Below are positions 11,308 to 23,400 of a DNA stretch of 64,000 nucleotides, one piece after another. The first letter of the stretch is position 1; every line of letters starts with the position of its first letter. The stretch covers positions 248,001 through 312,000 of the forward strand of contig KV918793.1 of assembly GCA_002049455.2 (NCBI GenBank), written 5' to 3'. The position numbers and the translations under genes were made by a program. The notes beneath the pieces were generated by a model. That model worked only from the letters and a program-made list of their open reading frames with translations, did no database searches and was not told where the DNA came from. This DNA comes from Porphyra umbilicalis (lineage: Eukaryota > Rhodophyta > Bangiophyceae > Bangiales > Bangiaceae).

Positions 11308-11310
11308 TCA

Positions 11311-11930
11311 TGGGCAGAGTTGGGTTCCCCGCGCTCCAGCCGTGTGCCGTAGGGCGGGTCGAGGTACGCCAGTTGAATCTTGTCCTTGAGGTTAGCCGTG
11401 GGGAACTGCCAAAAGTTGCACGATACCATATGGACACGCGCCACGAGGGCCCCCTCAATGCGACGCACGTCGGGGACGCTGACGGCAGAGAATGGTCGGC
11501 CGTCGGCCACGGCATCGAGCATGTCCGAAGAGGGCGCCCCATCGGCCAACTTGGCGGGGGCCTCGTCGTCCAGCCACAGTTTTCGCAGGGAGGGCACAAG
11601 GACGGGCACAACGCCGCCAACGAGAGCCGACTCGTGTGGTAGAAAGGAGCAGACGCTCACGTTGCCCCTGTCCGTTTGCCTCGACAGCGGCTCGTACGTC
11701 GCGGACCACAACTCTGGTGACCATAACACGTCGCGCATGTGCCGCGCGTACTGCGCCGCCGCCTTGCGCAGCAGCCGATCGTCGTCGGGGGAGTTGATTA
11801 CGGTCGCCAGCGCCACGGGGTCTACCACGTCGGGGTCCACGGACGTTGGCAGACCATGCAAGAGGCGGTACCGCTGGCACCGTAGGGATAAGCCATCTGA
11901 AGGATGCAACAAGGGCTTCAACTTGCACTC
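11311..11930 (-). pseudogene. methyltransferase-SET fusion, middle block with DPPY
   Basis: This segment lies between the Harbinger and gypsy insertions. Near its 3' end the frame reads KIQLAYLDPPYGTR (about 11343-11370). DPPY is catalytic motif IV of N6-adenine and N4-cytosine DNA methyltransferases and contacts the target amino group. Upstream is a helical region (RRIEGALVARVHMV, NFWQFP) of unknown fold. The order DPPY first, FMGTGT later, is that of the beta class. The frame is open throughout and joins the C-terminal block after the Harbinger element and the N-terminal block before the gypsy element. Confidence 0.8.
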
Positions 11931-11935
11931 CTCGG

Positions 11936-12664
11936 TGTGACGGTCCGTCACATGGCCCCCCACACTCGAGAAGCCAGATTCCCCGGAAATATGCCCCACT
12001 AACGCATATTTCAAATTATTCCGTTGGCGACCCACTTGTGATCATCTCGTGGCTCACCAACCACAACCGCAATCCCAATACTTCCCTAGGAATCGTAACC
12101 CCCCCGAGCGGGCCCCTACTTAAGGGCCTAAGTTTGTGTAAACCCAACTTGGATTATTGACTGATGTTACTTTGCGCCCCTGACCCCGGGGTGCCGCGAG
12201 GGTGTCATGTAGCACCCTTCCTCCGCCTCTACTAAAGGCGGTATTCGAAGCTTCGGCTGTCCGCCGGGTTATAGGCCCAGTGGGTCCTGAGGGGAGGGTT
12301 TTCCGTGGGTCCTTTGAGGGAGTCTGAGAAGGGTTTTCCGAGGGTCCTTTGTGGGTGTCTGAGGGGGGTTTTCCGAGGGTCCTTTGAGGGTGTCTGAGGA
12401 GGGTTTTCCGAGGGTCCGAGGGGAACGGATGGGATAAGAGGGTGAGGCGTGAGTGTCGCCTCGTGGCCTTCGACGCGGGCAAGTAAATTTCCGGTCACAC
12501 AACTCGTGTTTGTCGCTCGTGGCACCTGCCCCCGGTCGACGCCGTGCGTGTGTGCTCTTCGGGGTTTCCTTCCGGGGCGGGTATTCCCCGACAGGACTAC
12601 CCGGCGACACGGTTTGGCTCGCCTTCCCCTCAACTGGGTGGGGTGGGCTGAGTGTGTTGTCACA
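11936..12664 (+). repeat. gypsy 5' LTR (729 bp)
   Basis: It begins TGTGACGGTCCGTCACA and ends TTGTCACA. It holds a 35-bp minisatellite (from about 12297) with one more unit than the 3' LTR, which accounts for the 35-bp length difference. Confidence 0.9.
12297..12425 (+). repeat. 35-bp minisatellite in the gypsy LTR
   Basis: Units starting GGGTTTTCCG recur at 12297, 12332, 12367 and 12402. The 3' LTR has one unit fewer (27839, 27874, 27909). Confidence 0.8.
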
Positions 12665-12666
12665 TT

Positions 12667-12682
12667 TGGCGGAGCAGCAGGG
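12667..12682 (+). other. gypsy primer-binding site
   Basis: TGGCGGAGCAGCAGGG lies 2 bp after the LTR. The TGG start is the complement of a tRNA CCA end, as expected for priming from a tRNA 3' terminus. The tRNA species is not identified. Confidence 0.6.
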
Positions 12683-13829
12683 GAAGAAGGCTACTCAACC
12701 TTCCTCGGGGTCGTGGCGGTGCGCCATCCCGCCTCGGGGGGGACCTAGTTGGTCCTCCTCCCCATGGTGCCTAGCGCTACGGGCGGCGCCCCGTAACGCT
12801 AGGTTTGGCTGAGTTCAGCCTCGTCGATGGCCGATGGGGGGGGGAATGGAGACCCCCCTGGTGTCGAGGTGCCTGGTGCCGGGGCGGATGAGATTACCCC
12901 CCCCGGAGGCGGATCGTCGGTTGACGATCGCCACACCAGTGCAGGCACCACGGATGCGGGTGCCCGCGGGGCGCGGACTTTGTTCAAACCCTTGCCCCCG
13001 GGCCTCGATCCGACTGGGACTCGCTCCCCGGCAGGTGCCCCCTCGGGTAGTACTCACCCCGAGGCGGTCCTGTCGGGTGCTGGCACTCATTTCGGCGTAG
13101 GACAGCTGCCCGACGTTACGACGTGGGGCGGTGGGTCTGTGCCACCACCGGCACGTGAACCTGCGGGTGGGAGCTCCAGTCGTGCTCCCCCAGGTTCACG
13201 GAGTTCCAAGGGTGCCCCGGCGCTTGAGCACAGCGCCGGGACCCACGGTATCGGTCCCCCGGCCCTCGGGCCCGGTGGAAGATCCTTTCTCGGTGCTTGG
13301 GAGGGGGGGGCGATGCCAGGATCGGCACGGGAGCCTGCCGGCGGGAGCTCTAGTCGTGCTCCCCCAGGCTCACGGGGTGCCAGGGATGGCCAGGGTCTGG
13401 AGTGGCGAGACGCCGTGGCCGAGGTCGTTCGGTCCGAAGGTACCCGATCGCTAGTTACGGTGTTAAGGGGCTCTACGCCCAGGCCCGCTGAGCGGCGGGG
13501 CCGATCCCGACGCTCTGCTGGTCGGCGCCGACGCGACAACTCTTCGTCGTCGACGACCAATGACGTCTCCCGCTCGCGGGACGAGTCAGCTGTTGCGGCC
13601 CTACTTGGTGCATTCCATGCTACCCCCCTGCCGTCGACGGTGAGGGAGGGCACTCGGGGTATTTACCCGAGGGCCCAACCGACTCCTGCTTCGGCGGAGG
13701 GGGCGCAAGGCGGGGGAGCGGCGCGAGAGTTACCCCGGGGTATTGACCCTGGGTTCCCGACGCAACTATCCTCCGCGACCGGTCCAGAGGCTGGGGGGTG
13801 GCCGACTCAAACCACCCCGACACCCCCAA

Positions 13830-14374
13830 TGTTGAAACGCAGTGGGGATAGGGGATGGGGGACCACGGTGAAGTGGTTGAGTGGTTTGAGCTTGTGTGCA
13901 TGTGTGCGAACGTGCTTTGTTGGTTGTGTCTCCAAAGCGCCCCTCCTCCCATTAAGGGCACTCCTCAAGTAGTCCAAGTCGGAGCACTCAAGCCCACCAC
14001 GCAGCCCAAGCAGCTCGCCCGCGCTCGCGCCCGCCCACAATGTGAATCAAAGCGCTCACCAAGTCAAAGCATCAGGGATCAAAGCAAAGCCCACGCAAAT
14101 CAAAGCATCAGAAGCACAAGAACAAAAAATGTGAAGTCGCAAAAACTTCACTCAAAATCGCACGGGCACAAATGTCGAATGCACCAGCGGTCACCAAACC
14201 GCGAGGAAGTCGCATGTGTAGCCTAGTGGGAAGTAGGCACCCACTCTCATTAGGCGTGACCTTCGGGTCGCGTCCGGGAGTCGGGGGTTCGAACCCTGTC
14301 AATACCTGGTTTCTTGAATTTTGCTTTTTTACAGCAACAGGGCTTACAGCGGCGTTGAGCATGACGTTCCAACA
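13830..14374 (-). repeat. copia LTR (3' LTR in element sense)
   Basis: On the plus strand it starts TGTTGAAACGCAG and ends GTTCCAACA, the classic TGTTG...CAACA ends. It is the same length as the LTR at 18655. Confidence 0.9.
14219..14330 (+). promoter_or_regulatory. tRNA-like Pol III promoter inside the copia LTR
   Basis: TAGCCTAGTGG (14219-14229) fits the A-box consensus TRGCNNAGTGG exactly. GGTTCGAACCC (14286-14296) fits the B-box GGTTCGANNCC exactly, at normal tRNA spacing for a type with a variable arm. A T6 run (14325-14330) could terminate Pol III. Acceptor and T stems pair poorly, so it is tRNA-derived, not a working tRNA. It is antisense to the copia genes. The twin is at 19044-19155. 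Confidence 0.7.
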
Positions 14375-14539
14375 CGCCCCCTTGCTTGACGCCGCCTGAC
14401 AGCTGACCGCCCTTGATGTACTTGTCGAGAAGTAAGTCCGCCTAGAATCTTGAAGTCCCAAATCGGATGCCGCCCGTCTTGGCCGCCTCTGAGGAGCAAT
14501 GTACTTTTATCCGGATGTACTTACGGCGCGTACTTGAAG

Positions 14540-15661
14540 TCAACACATCCCCATCGTCTTGACATGCTTGTCGTGCTTGACCTTGGAGAGCTCCTTCGTC
14601 ATCGGGTCTGCCGCCATCTCGTCCGTTGGGCAGTGCTCGAGGGTGACCTTGTCCGTCGTGATCGCATCCCGCACAAAGTGGCAGCGAATGTCGATGTGCT
14701 TGGTGCGCTTGTGCTCGACGGGATTCTTGGCGAAGTCGATGCAGCCGCTGTTGTCGACCTTGATGTTAGCCGGCCCAACCAAGGTGTCCGACTGCGTCAC
14801 GAGCATGGTGACGCGTTGGATGAGCTTGTCGAGCCAAACAGCTTCCTTGCTGGCCTCGCAAAGAGCCATGTACTCCGCCTCCATGGTAGATAGCGCCACC
14901 GTCTTCTGCAACTTCGAAGTCCAGCTGACGGCCGCCCCGCCAAAGATGAACATGAAGCCCGTCGTAGACCGCCGCGTCTCGTAGTCACCTGCCCAGTCGG
15001 CATCGCTAAAATCTTGGAGGATGCCCGACGCGGACTTGGTGTAGACCAGGCCCTTGTTGACAGGACCCTTGACATATCGGAGGACGCGCCTCACAGCCGC
15101 CCAGTGCTCCTTCCCGTAGCCCGACACGTAACGGCTTAGCTTGCCGACCGCAAAGGCGAGATCAGGACGCGTCCCGACCGTCAGGTACATCAGGCTTCCG
15201 ACGGCCTCGCGATAAGGAAGAGACTCGTCGCTCTTCTCCGACTTTGCCAGCTGCAGCCCGACCTCCAACGGAGTCGCGATCGGGTTGCACTCTGCCATAC
15301 CGAACTTCTCGAGCACTTGTCCCGCGTACTTGCCCTGCGACAGCTTGAGGGTGCCCAACGTCTTGTCACGACTGATCTCTAGCCCGAGGATAACCTTGGC
15401 CTCGCCCAGGTCTTTCATCTCGAAGCGCTTGCGAAGCGCCTTCTTGATTTTGTTAATCGCGTCCATGCTTGACCCGACCAGAAGAAGATCGTCGACGTAC
15501 ACCAGGACGATGATGATCTCACCGTCATCCATCTGGAGGTAGAGGCAGGCATCCGGGTCGATGTTGTCAAACCCTCGCGACTTAAGGAAGGCGTCGAGCG
15601 TGGCGTACCACATCTTTGGGGCTTGCTTAAGCCCATACAGCGCTTGGAGGAGACGACACAC
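14540..15661 (-). other. copia reverse transcriptase / RNase H region (fossil)
   Basis: The segment shows ALYGLKQAPKMWY, the catalytic YVDDLLLVG motif of copia reverse transcriptase, then GTRPDLAFAVGKLSRY, the RNase H start DFSDADWAGD and the conserved end region (NPVEHKRTKHIDIRCHFVRD). Confidence 0.85.
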
Positions 15662-15685
15662 CTTGTCAGGATACGTGGAATCGAC

Positions 15686-17875
15686 TTATCCCTCCGGCTG
15701 CTCCATGTAGACCTCCTCGTCAAGGTCGCCGTTCAGGAAGGCCGTCTTGACGTCCATCTGATGCAGCTCCCACCCGTTCGCCGCCGTCATCGCCAGGATG
15801 CATCGGATGCTAGTGAACTTGGCCACCGGCGCAAACGTCTCGTTGAAGTCAAGCCCCTTGATCTGCCGATTGCCCACAAAGCACAGGCGCGCCTTGTGCC
15901 GCGTCGTGTTGTTCCCGACCTTGTCCAGCTCGTCCTTGACCGTGTACACCCACTTGCCCTTGAGCACGCGTCGGCCGACCGGGCGATCCGTCACACGCCA
16001 TGTCTTGTTCTTGCGGATAGAGTCCATCTCCTGGTCCATTGCGGCCCGCCACTTGGTCGACTCTTGTCCTTGAACTGCTTGCCCATACGTCATGGGAGCC
16101 TCGTGAGCAACGAGGCTCACTGGACGCCAGTACTCAACCGGCGGCCTCCGCGATCTGCTGCTCCGACGGAGCGTGTCTTGAGATCCGGCAGAACCTTGAT
16201 TGTCGTCTGCCGATTTGTCCGAGCCATCATCTTGCTGGTCGTCTTCGCCGTCATCTTCAGCGTCGACGTCTTGGTCGTCTTCAGGGTCGATGTCTTGGTC
16301 GTCGCTGCCGGCATCCAAGCCCCTCTCGCCTTCCACGACTTCGTCCACGGGTGAGTCCTCTGGAGCATCTGCAACCTTGCTTGAGTTGGTCTCGGAGAAA
16401 ACGACGCTTCGCGCCTTGACGACCTTGCCGTCGTCGAGGATGACCTTGTACGCCTTGCTGCCGTCGGAATAGCCCACGAAAATGCCCTTTGCCGCCTTGT
16501 CTCCGAACTTGCCATCGACGTGGCTCTTGTGCAGTACCACCCAGCATGTTGACCCAAACTCCCGCATGTGGCTTACGTCGGGCTTGTTCCCGGTGCATAG
16601 CTCATGAGGCGTCTTGCCTACGGGAAGCGCAGGGCTGGTGACGCGGTTCTTGATGTAGACCGCCGTCTTGATGGCATCCGCCCTAAGATCCTGGTCGACG
16701 TCCTTGTGTCGCATCATGGTGCGTGCAATCTCCACGAGAACTCGGTTGAGTCGCTCAGCAACCCCGTTCTGCTGCGGCGTGTCGGGCACTGTCGTCTGGT
16801 GCGTCGTGCCGTTCTCATCGTGAAGTGCCTTGAATGCGGACGACACGTACTCGCCGCCGTTGTCGGACCGGAGCACCTTGATCTTGTTGCCGGTGTGCAG
16901 CTGTGCCTTGGTCAGCCACTTCTTGTACTCCGCGAGAAGATCGCTCTTCTTGTGCAAGAAGACCACGTCCGTCCAGCGGGAGAAGTCATCGGTGAACGTG
17001 CCAAAGTAGAGCGCTCCGCCTCGAGAGGGTTCTGACATAGGTCCACCGAGGTCCGAGTGCAAGAGCTGGAGCCGCCTGGTCACACGAGCACCTCTTGCGC
17101 TGGGCATAGGCGTCATTGCCGCCTTGCCATACACGCACGGCTCGCAGATTTCCTTGACCACCATGGAAGTGCACTTGAGTCCGTCTACGTCCTTGTTCTT
17201 GATCATCCTCTTGACGCCGGCCACGTTCACGTGGCCAAGACGCTCATGCCATAGCTGCAGAGAGGCCACCGCAGCAACATCCGACATAGGGGCCATGTCC
17301 AGGTGGTAGAGCCCGTTCTTACGCGTACCGCACGCAGCAATCTTCTCGTTCATCTTGATGATGCACATACCGCGCTTGAACGACACTTCCGCACCGCGTT
17401 CCTCCATCATGCCGACCGACATGAGGTTGAAGCCCATAGTAGGAACACGGAGCACCTTCTCCAACTTGATCTTGCGCGTCTTGCCTTGAACGATGACGTT
17501 GAGGACGACGGTTCTGACGCCCGCCGTGGCCACGGACCCCTTGTCACCCATCGTGACGCTCCGTCCCGTGGTCGTCTTGTAGTCATCGAAGCACGCACGC
17601 ATCCAGCACATGTGTGCAGACGCCGCAGAGTCGACAAGCCACGACTTGGAAATGTCATCGTTGTCATCCGCGTTGCCAACGAGACAGATGGCGTCGTCGC
17701 TGTCGCTACCGTCATGAGCCGCAATCGCGGCCACCTTGTCCTGTCTCTGCTTCTTGGCCTTGAGCTCTGGGCAATCATGAGCGATGTGCCCAAACTTGTG
17801 GCAGTAGTAGCACTCGTTCTTGGACAGGTCACCACGGCGGCCTTGACCTCGATAGTTGGCGCCGACGAGTGCCAT
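15686..17875 (-). other. copia zinc knuckle, protease, integrase and RT start (fossil)
   Basis: Order in the element: CCHC knuckle CYYCHKFGHIAHDC; protease active-site region SWLVDSAASAHMC; GAG-pre-integrase (LWHERLGHVN...CEPCVYGK, HHCC type); integrase core with DDFSRW, SDNGGEYVS and TPQQNGVAERLNR; then the RT N terminus (WRAAMDQEMDSI... HQMDVKTAFLNGDL). All families are unmistakable. Confidence 0.85.
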
Positions 17876-17926
17876 GTCACCAATGCGCTTGATCGCCGGT
17901 GACTTGTCCGCCTGACGCCGCTCTTC

Positions 17927-18490
17927 CTAAAGCAAGCGGCTCTTGACAAAGTCGAGGCTTAGCTCGTCCTCGCCCTTGGCGTCTAGAGCCACCAGCAGGT
18001 TCTCATACTTTGACGTCAGCCCGTTGAGAACGCTCATGGCGACATCCATCTCCGTCACCTCGCCGCCCATGGCCTTGAGGTTCTCGCCGAGGTTGCGCAC
18101 GCGGTTGATGTAGCCCAGCATGCCCTCGCCGACGTTCATCGCGACGGTGTAGAATTCGCGTCGCGCCTTCATCTTGTTCATCAAATTCTTGCGCTGGAAG
18201 ACACCTTGCAGGGTCGACCACATTTCCGCCGTCGTCTTGCACCCCGACACGTGCTCCAGCTGCTCGGACCCAAGGGTGAGCCACATGATGGCGCTCGCCT
18301 TCGTTTCTTGACGCTTCGGCAACGCCAACTCGCGGTCCTCCGCGTCCGTCGGCTTGCCATCTTCGTCAAGCATGACGTCCAGATCGCGCAGCGCCAGAAT
18401 CATCTTGATCCGCTGGCGCCACTCGTGGAATTTCGTCTCCGTCAACCTGACAATCTTGATGCCGCCCATGCCGGCAGCGCCACCGTCCAT
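17927..18490 (-). other. copia gag region (fossil)
   Basis: Matches copia gag (UBN2-like): RLTETKFHEWRQRIKMIL, AEMWSTLQGVFQRKN and GEMLGYINRVRNLGENLK-like segments, in the expected place before the zinc knuckle. Confidence 0.75.
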
Positions 18491-18640
18491 GATGCCTGCT
18501 TGTCGCAGCGCGTCCCGATCTTGCCGAACCTTGCGCCTTGACCGTCACGTCTTTGAACCACCTTGCACTCGTCTTCTTCGCACTTGTCGCGACCGCCGCG
18601 ACGCCGTCTGGTACACCTTGCCCTTGTCACAGCGCCGGCT

Positions 18641-18654
18641 CTGGGCCCATAACC
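18641..18654 (-). other. copia primer-binding site matching the tRNA-iMet anticodon arm
   Basis: The plus strand reads CTGGGCCCATAACC directly against the LTR. That is the anticodon stem-loop sequence of eukaryotic initiator tRNA-Met (CAT anticodon), so the element strand is complementary to it. Drosophila copia is known to prime from a 5' half of this tRNA cut in the anticodon loop; the same mechanism is inferred here. Confidence 0.65.
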
Positions 18655-19199
18655 TGTTGAAACGCAGTGGGAATAGGGAATGGGGGACCACGGTGAAGTG
18701 GTTGAGTGGTTTGAGCTTGTGTGTATGTGTGCGAACGTGCTTTGTTGGTTGTCTCTCCAAAGCGCCCCTCCTCCCATTAAGGGCACTCCTCAAGTAGTCC
18801 AAGTTGGAGCACTCAAGCCCACCACGCAGCCCAAGCAGCTCGCCCGCGCTCGCGCCCGCCCACACTCTAAATCAAAACGCACACCAAATCAAAGCATCCG
18901 GGATCCAAGCAAAGCCCACGCAAATCAAAGCATCAGAAGCACAAGAACAAAAAATGTGAAGTCGCAAAAACTTCACTCAAAATCGCACGGGTACAAATGT
19001 CGAATGCACCAGCGGTCACCAAACCGCGAGGAAGTCGCATGTGTAGCCTAGTGGGAAGTAGGCACCCACTCTCATTAGGCGTGACCTTCGGGTCGCGTCC
19101 GGGAGTCGGGGGTTCGAACCCTGTCAATACCTGGTTTCTTGAATTTTGCTTTTTTACAGCAACAGGGCTTACAGCGGCGTTGAGCATGACGTTCCAATA
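18655..19199 (-). repeat. copia LTR (5' LTR in element sense)
   Basis: 545 bp, pairing with 13830-14374; it includes a second copy of the tRNA-like A box (19044-19054) and B box (19111-19121). Confidence 0.9.
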
Positions 19200-20488
19200 C
19201 CCAACTCGGGTGGTGCCGCCCAAGATTGTGGTGAACCACCGGTACTACCGGGTGATGCTCGATTGTGAGACCTACGCGCTAGACAACGAGTCGGTTGCCT
19301 ACACGCGGCGCCTGGCCCGTACTCTAGCCCGGTGCAAGAAAGAGGTGGCTCAGTCCTTCGGGGTGAACGACGAGTGAGATGGTTCCACCCCGGCCAAGGT
19401 CTTCCAGTTCTTGCGCAAGCTTGCCAAGGCCTGTGACGACAACAACATCTCCGAAGGCGAAGCCTTCTACATCCTTCAAGACTTCACGAAGAAACCTCTC
19501 AAGTCAGAGATGATGATGGTTATGCCATCTCGCCGGGCGGGTAACCCCGGCGAGGTCACTTCATACCTGGAGCTCATCAACTGGATGATCCGGCGTCACG
19601 TTGACGAGGCCTTGGTGGCTACTTTAGTCGAGACCCTAACGTCGCGGTCCAACGGGACGACGAGGACGAGTTGTCCTTCGCCAAGCGCCTCCGCCGCCTC
19701 AACACCGAGTGCGGGTTCATGTACGGGGAGGGTGCCCTCAAGAAGCGCTTTGTGGAAGGTGTCCACCGCGCGGCGCGCGCCACTGTGCGCGAGCGCAACA
19801 CCCCCGGCATGACTATGTCGGAGCTGGCTCGCGTCGCCCAGACTAAGGGCGACGAACACCGCTGGCTACGACTTGAGCAGCACAGGGAGCGGGCCAAGGA
19901 GCGAGAAGCGCTCGGGGAGGAGGCCCGGCTCCGGCAGCAAGCTCTTGCGGCCGCCCATACCAAGGCCGCTGGGGGGACGCGGGGTTACCAACCGCAGGAC
20001 ACCCCCGTCCGGACCGTTGGGGCCCTGGGTGCCCCCACTCCGGGCCCCCGGTACGATGGGTCCCGACCCAAGACTCCGGGCGGTTCGACTCCCGGGGGCA
20101 ACGTCAACCCGCGCTACCGCTCCTGACGGAGGAATGAGCCTTCCCGACCCAAGTGCCGGGCGGGAGAGTACCCTTGCTGGCAGTGTGGCAAGGTGGGCCA
20201 TTCGGCCGAGGTGTGCCCCGACTTGGACGCACGCCTTTGGGACCGATTGGCCATAGCCAGTCGGTGGTCCCCTCTTGGGACGTCCTCGGGCTCCCGCGAT
20301 ATCCCGCGAGCGGGCCGGCGAGTAGCCGATGCCACCCCCCACGAGGACTCTAGCTCAAGTGGCGAGGAGTCGACGCCGCTTGAGAAGGGGGAACCGCAGA
20401 CCAAGCCCGAGTGCGGACCCACCACCTCCTGTGAGTCCAAGGAGGGAAACGAATAACCACCGGTGTTGGGCCCTCCCCGCGGCAACCG

Positions 20489-23400
20489 GTGGTCCCAACC
20501 CGGGGCGTAGATGAGATGCCGATACGCATCCCATCCCGACCAAAGGGGATCCGCCCTCGGGATGCACCCCTCCCGAAGGGGGTAGGCGGCCAGAATGTTG
20601 TGGCCATCCTGACGGGGTCCAACTATCAGGTGGCCAGTCGCGTCTGGCTAGACGCAGGGCGTAAGTTAGCCCTCCGCGTCATAGTCGACACGGGGTCATG
20701 CGTCTCCCTAGTACGGGAAGCGCTACTTTCCCCGGAGATGGAGGTGGCGCCCTTAGACGCGGCGACCGCCCAGTTGTTTGACGTGAATGAGGGACTCCTT
20801 CCCATCACGGGCACCGTGACTCTTACGGTGCGAGTCGGCACTTACTCCACTTCAGTCACGTGTAAGGTAGTGCGTGGCATGTCGGTCCCTCTACTCCTAG
20901 GGACCGACTGCACTGACGTCCATGTCCCCAACATTTGCGGGCCCAAGGGGTACATCCGGTTACGAAACGGATGTAGGGTCACCATCCTCCGTCGGGGTAA
21001 GACGGTGTCGTATGCCCGGGCGGACCAACCCCAGTCGGGGGCCGCTAGTGAGGCGGACACCAAGGTGCGCCTAGCACTCGAGGTGGTTCTACCCCCGCGG
21101 TCCCGGGGATATGTCCCAGTACAGACGTCATTCCAAGGGAATGGGTTCATCACCCAGCACCATCGAGTGTATGAGCGCCACCGCGTGCATGTTGCAACTG
21201 GCACCATGGACTGCACCGCCAACCAGACGTGGTGGGTGGTGGTATCCCATGCGGGGAATACGAGTAAGCAACTCCCCAAGGGCATGGCTATGGGGCATAT
21301 GTCGGCCTACTCCGGTACGGTAGCCGCCATATCCCGGGAGGACTGGGCTGCACTCAGCCCCAGCCTGACGACCGCGCCCGACGCGACGGACCCCGTGGCG
21401 GAGCCCCACGTTTATTCTTCGAACGTGCCCGAGGGGCGGCGGCCTCAAGTGCTCGCCCTACTGGAGAAGCACCGAGCCCTCTGGAGTGGGCACTTGGGGT
21501 CCATCAAGGCCACGGAGCACCGGATCGAGTTGAAGCCGGGCTCCAAGCCCGTCCGGCTCAACCCCTACCGGATGGTTCCCCGAACTAGGGAACTCATCAA
21601 GGCCCAAGTCGACCGAATGCTCAAGCTAGAAGTCATAGAGCCCAGCCAGAGTGAATGGACCAGCCCGGTGGCACTGATCCCGAAGCCCGACGGGAGTCCC
21701 CGGTTTTGCATCGACTATCGGCACTTGATTGAGCGCACAGTACGAGACTCGTATCCACTACCCCGGATGGACGACTGCCTCGACTCCTTAGGGGATGCAC
21801 AGTTCTTCTCCACGTTGGACTGCAACGCGGGGTACTGGCAGATCCCCCTAGCCGTGGAGGATAAGCCAAAGACGGCATTCACTTGCCACTGTGGGCCGTA
21901 CCTGTGTACGCGTCTTCCGTTTGGCCTGTGCAATGCCCCTGCCACTTTCCAGGGGGCTATTGACATGATCCTTTCCGGAGTCAAGTGGCAGAATGTGCTC
22001 ATCTACTTCTACGACCTCATCATCTTCTCCGCCGATGCCGCGTCGCACCTGTCCCACTTGGACACGGTGCTCACCTTACTCGGGAAGCACGGGGTCACCC
22101 TCAATGCACAGAAGTGCCACCTCTTTACTAACGAGGTGGAGTACCTTGGCCATGTAGTACGGCCAGGACGCTTGAGTGTGACCGAGAAGAACCTCAAGGC
22201 CATCAAGAAGGCCACCTTCCCCCAGACCCAAACCCAACTCAGGAGTTTCTCGGGGATGTGCAATGTCTACCGTCGGTTCACGGTAGACTTCGCTAAGACC
22301 GCGAAGCCGCTGAACAACTTGAACAGCTTAAAGCTTCCTAAGCGGCTGAGTCGCCCTACTCCGGAGGAACAGAAGGCGTTCGACAAACTACGCAAACAGC
22401 TATGCCACTCGCCCATCCTTACGATACCGCGCAAGGAAGGGAAGTACATCATCGATGTGGACGCTAGCTACGACCAGCTCGGGTGCTGCCTACTACAGCA
22501 GCAACCCGATGGCAAGTACCTGCCCGCAGGCTTCTTCAGTAAGGGCCTACTACCGCCGGAGAAGAACTACACCGTCACCGAGATTGAGGAAGTAGGTCTG
22601 GTGTGGGCGGTCGGTTCACTACGACCGTACATCGAAGGCACCAAGTTCCTCATCCGGTGTGACCACAAGGCACTGAAGTGGATACTAACCACGACGGCCT
22701 GCACCAACAATCGACTCAATCGTTGGCGCATCCTCCTCTCGGAGTTGGACTATGATGTGAAATACAAGCCCGGCCCCCAACATGCGGTGGCCGACGCTCT
22801 GTCCCGCATCCCGACTGAGAGGCTGGACACGGGACCCATCTCTCAGGAGATCCCAACAGTCGGGGCGATTACTCGATCGGGGGCGGTACTCGACCCCCGA
22901 CTTTCCGAGAACAGGGAGACTGCCCGCATACCCCTGGGCGAACTAGTCCAGAAGCAGGCGACAGACGAGTTCTGTCAGGGTGTCAAAAAGTTACTTGACA
23001 CCCCCACGCCCACGCGCTTCTACGAGAACGCAGACGGGTTGTTGTGCCGTCGCGGACACCGCGAGAGGAACCAGCAGGTACTGGTCCCCCAGTCCCTTGT
23101 CGAGGACGTATTACGGGCGGAGCACTCCTCCCCCTTGGCTGCGCACCCAGTTGCGACGCGCATGTGCCAAACCCTGCGGGACCAATACTACTGGCCCTCG
23201 CTGGCGATGGATGTGTTCGGGTGGGTAGCAGCTTGCCCCACCTGTGCAAAGAACCGGCTCATGGGTACGCAGAGTGAAGCGTTCATGAGGTTGTTCCTCG
23301 CGACAAAACCCCTCGCAGCCCTGGCCATTGACTTACTTGGCCCCCTGCCCAGGACCCCCGAAGGATATGAGTATATCCTCGTTATTTGTGACCGATTTAC

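Larger units (their letters stand above)
7694..11310. repeat. 3-bp target-site duplication TCA around the Harbinger element
   Basis: TCA is present at 7694-7696 and again at 11308-11310, immediately outside the terminal inverted repeats. A 3-bp duplication is the PIF/Harbinger hallmark. Taking one TCA away leaves the methyltransferase frame continuous, which shows this is the original insertion site. Confidence 0.85.
13830..19199 (-). mobile_element. Ty1/copia retrotransposon nested in gypsy (fossil)
   Basis: Minus-strand element of 5370 bp with two 545-bp LTRs, an anticodon-arm type primer site, gag, zinc knuckle, protease, integrase, reverse transcriptase and RNase H in copia order. The LTRs look about 97% identical by eye, so the insertion is fairly recent and younger than its gypsy host. 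It looks nearly whole, with about two or three breaks in the coding part. Confidence 0.9.
13825..19204. repeat. 5-bp target-site duplication CCCAA around copia
   Basis: CCCAA is at 13825-13829 and 19200-19204, flush with the copia LTRs. Confidence 0.9.
12827..20455 (+). other. gypsy gag region, split by copia (fossil)
   Basis: A long disordered Gly/Pro/Ser-rich N-terminal segment starts at 12827 and is interrupted by the copia element. The capsid-like region resumes at about 19200 and includes AKACDDNNISEGEAFYIL, closely matched by KACDDNDVSEG in the second gypsy element at 61.4 kb. A CCHC zinc knuckle (CWQCGKVGHSAEVC) lies near 20170-20215. The region is broken in several places in addition to the copia insertion. 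Confidence 0.75.
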
